From Clostridium sp. CAG:510 (GTDB lineage Bacteria > Bacillota > Clostridia > Lachnospirales > Lachnospiraceae), in assembly GCA_000434615.1 (NCBI GenBank), contig FR880834.1:39302-46910 (forward strand): DNA of 7,609 nucleotides. Reading direction: 5' to 3'. Positions 6,235-7,609 of the stretch are shown here, piece after piece (the first letter of the stretch is position 1; each line of letters opens with the position of its first letter). The translations under genes and the position numbers were made by a program. The notes below the pieces were generated by a model, which was not told the origin of the DNA, ran no database searches, and saw only the letters and a program-made list of their open reading frames with translations.

Positions 6235-6922
6235 AACAACCATTCTTCTTATCGAAGATGAAAAGAACATCTGTCATTACATTACATCCATTTTGGAGTC
6301 CGCCTCTTACCGGGTGGTTTCCGCTGTAACCGGAGAAGCCGGTCTGTCCCTGGCTGCTTCCGTTTGCCCGGAAATCATTCTTTTGGACTTAGGCCTGCCC
6401 GATATGGACGGGGTGGATGTCATTGCCAAGCTGCGTATCTGGACGACGGTTCCGATTATTGTCATTTCCGCCCGCAGCAAGGAACAGGATAAGGTACAGG
6501 CACTTGACCTCGGAGCGGACGATTACATCACAAAGCCCTTTGGCAGCTCGGAGCTTCTTGCCCGTATCCGCACTTCCCTGCGGCACGCTGCCATCGCCGC
6601 TTCTCCTTCCACCATGCAGTACCATGCGGGGGATTTGACCATCGACTACGAAAAACATGTGGTGACCTTAAAGGGAGAGGCGGTTCATCTGACCCAGATA
6701 GAATTTAAGCTCTTGTCCCTGCTTTCCAAAAACGCAGGCAAGGTACTTACCTATTCCTATATCATGGAACAGATATGGGGTCCTTACGTGGACTCCAATA
6801 ACCAGATACTCCGTGTGAATATGGCGAATATCCGCCGCAAAATCGAGAAAAACCCGGCACAACCCGAGTTTATTTTCACAGAAATCGGCGTCGGCTACCG
6901 TATGGTGGAAGCCAACGCCTGA
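6224..6922 (+). CDS. KdpE-like response regulator, OmpR/PhoB family
   Basis: A 232-residue cytoplasmic DNA-binding regulator, the expected partner of the kinase whose gene it overlaps. From the TTG the protein begins MNHKTTILLIEDE, which puts the receiver domain exactly at its normal start. Receiver residues are all present: acidic pair Glu11-Asp12, phospho-accepting Asp55 in LLDLGLPDMDG, Ser82 in VISARS and Lys104 in TKPF. The winged-helix DNA-binding domain spans about 131-230 (LTIDYEKHVV, LTQIEFKLLSLL, VNMANIRRKIE, IGVGYRMV). The DLGLPDMDG and ISARSKEQDK segments are characteristic of KdpE-type regulators. An upstream in-frame ATG at 6086 would give 278 residues, but the extra part only reads through the kinase's ATP-binding domain in another frame, so I reject it. 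Its targets are unknown; the divergent promoters at 4952-5038 are natural candidates. Confidence 0.93.
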   Translation: MNHKTTILLIEDEKNICHYITSILESASYRVVSAVTGEAGLSLAASVCPEIILLDLGLPDMDGVDVIAKLRIWTTVPIIVISARSKEQDKVQALDLGADDYITKPFGSSELLARIRTSLRHAAIAASPSTMQYHAGDLTIDYEKHVVTLKGEAVHLTQIEFKLLSLLSKNAGKVLTYSYIMEQIWGPYVDSNNQILRVNMANIRRKIEKNPAQPEFIFTEIGVGYRMVEANA

Positions 6923-6955
6923 GTTTTCTTCTTCGCAGGTTTATACATATGCCTT

Positions 6956-7609
6956 TCAGGGTGTCTGCCCCGATAGCACAAGGTCTAACAGATGTGCTAT
7001 CGGATAGCAGGCATTTTTTGCTTCCTGCACGGTATTGTTCTCATCCCCCAGTTCGATCAAGAGAGTTCTTTCCTTAAGGTGCATGTTGAAGCGGTACTGC
7101 TTTATGTAAATCCTGCGGGTCAGTCCCGGATAATACTCCCCGGCAAATGCCTGCATCTGAAAGGAAAATGCCAGATTGCCCTTTAAATTCGGATTATATA
7201 AATACGCTATATCTCCGTTTTTCCGGCTCCTGGATATGCCGTTAAAAAACATGAATCTTGCCGTCTTTTTCCCGTTCACTTCCACCGTGGTTGCCCGGTC
7301 CGCACCGCCTGCATCCCTATGCAGGTCAATCACCACCTGAATGGACGGATTTTCCTCCAATATCCTTGTAATTTCCGGCAGGGAATTGCCATACGCCTCG
7401 TCCCTTACGGTATCGTACTGTGCCGTATGGTGCAGCACGTTGTAGCCGTAATCCTCCGTCAGTATCCTGGTAAGTTCATCCCCCACGCCCACAATGGTAT
7501 CGCTTCTCTCCCCCGGCACGGAGTCCGCAAAAGCTTCCCTGGAATGGGTGTGGTAAATCAGAATCTGCGGAGCGGAAGCATCCTTTTCCATACTCATATC
7601 CCGGTTCAG
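6956..7609 (-). CDS. spoIIP: Stage II sporulation protein P (SpoIIP), catalytic part, 5' end outside window
   Basis: SpoIIP is a cell wall hydrolase with amidase and endopeptidase activity that, with SpoIID and SpoIIM, removes septal peptidoglycan and drives engulfment of the forespore. The 217 codons present are open to the right edge; the Met at 7597 is four codons inside and is unlikely to be the real start, since family members carry an N-terminal membrane anchor and are usually over 300 residues. Counted from that Met, the conserved blocks are ILIYHTHSREAF (His16, His18), DTIVGVGDEL (33-42), VVIDLHRDA (His93) and FNMHLKERTLLIELGDENNT (170-189, with Glu182), which match the metal-site and catalytic blocks of the family. 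The gene is convergent with the response regulator, with 33 bases between stop codons. Its last codons contain a strong inverted repeat. Confidence 0.93.
   Translation of the reverse strand: MNRDMSMEKDASAPQILIYHTHSREAFADSVPGERSDTIVGVGDELTRILTEDYGYNVLHHTAQYDTVRDEAYGNSLPEITRILEENPSIQVVIDLHRDAGGADRATTVEVNGKKTARFMFFNGISRSRKNGDIAYLYNPNLKGNLAFSFQMQAFAGEYYPGLTRRIYIKQYRFNMHLKERTLLIELGDENNTVQEAKNACYPIAHLLDLVLSGQTP
6970..7019 (+). terminator. Terminator-like hairpin and T run for the two-component operon, inside the 3' end of spoIIP
   Basis: CCGATAGCACA (6970-6980) and TGTGCTATCGG (6993-7003) form a perfect 11-base-pair stem with a 12-base loop. A second, overlapping hairpin, TGCTAT-CGG-ATAGCA (6995-7009), has six pairs and a three-base loop and lies four or five bases before a T6 run (7014-7019). 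Both are on the plus strand, starting 48 bases after the regulator stop. The minus strand has no T run after the hairpin, so the polarity fits termination of the plus-strand operon only. Confidence 0.55.

Noticed and set aside
7586..7597. ATG at 7597 (and 7591) as start of SpoIIP
   Set aside because: The frame remains open to the window edge, the protein lacks its expected membrane anchor from this point, and no good ribosome binding site lies in the few bases before it.

Overview
The window looks like a chromosomal stretch from an anaerobic, spore-forming Firmicute, most likely a Lachnospiraceae-type Clostridium relative. The basis is a sporulation-specific SpoIIP, strong Gram-positive ribosome binding sites, a very large lipoprotein solute-binding protein of a style common in gut Clostridia, and moderate GC. 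The family assignment is an impression from protein style, not a computed result. No tRNA, rRNA, CRISPR array, insertion sequence or phage gene is visible.

Layout from left to right. Positions 1-4055 (minus strand) hold a carbohydrate-type (CUT1) ABC importer operon, transcribed right to left: an 826-residue lipoprotein that fuses a propeller-like N-terminal half to a family 1 solute-binding domain, then a MalF/LacF-type permease, then a MalG/LacG-type permease cut by the left window edge. The two permease genes overlap by an ATGA. No ATPase gene lies in the window, which is usual for CUT1 systems that share an MsmK/UgpC-type ATPase. A candidate promoter overlaps the end of the upstream gene. 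Positions 4145-4915 (minus) encode a CPBP/CAAX-type intramembrane protease with all three sequence motifs. Positions 4916-5100 form a divergent control region with two good sigma-A-like promoters and a small dyad between them.

Positions 5101-6922 (plus) hold a two-component operon: a KdpD-like histidine kinase without the large cytoplasmic N-terminal part of classical KdpD, and an overlapping KdpE-like response regulator that most probably starts at a TTG. No kdpFABC potassium pump is present, so the target is unknown. Positions 6956-7609 (minus) hold the C-terminal catalytic part of SpoIIP, convergent with the regulator. Its last codons contain a perfect 11-bp inverted repeat followed on the plus strand by a T run, so the end of spoIIP appears to double as terminator of the two-component operon.

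The kinase and regulator form one signalling pair and the lipoprotein and permeases form one importer. The sequence does not prove that the pair controls the importer, although the divergent protease gene between them is a natural candidate target. The observations I consider most worth a second look are the propeller-fused binding protein with an internally duplicated acidic linker, the terminator hidden in the spoIIP coding end with two competing hairpins, and several non-obvious start codons (GTG, TTG and an internal ATG). I did not find a clearly new multi-gene system.
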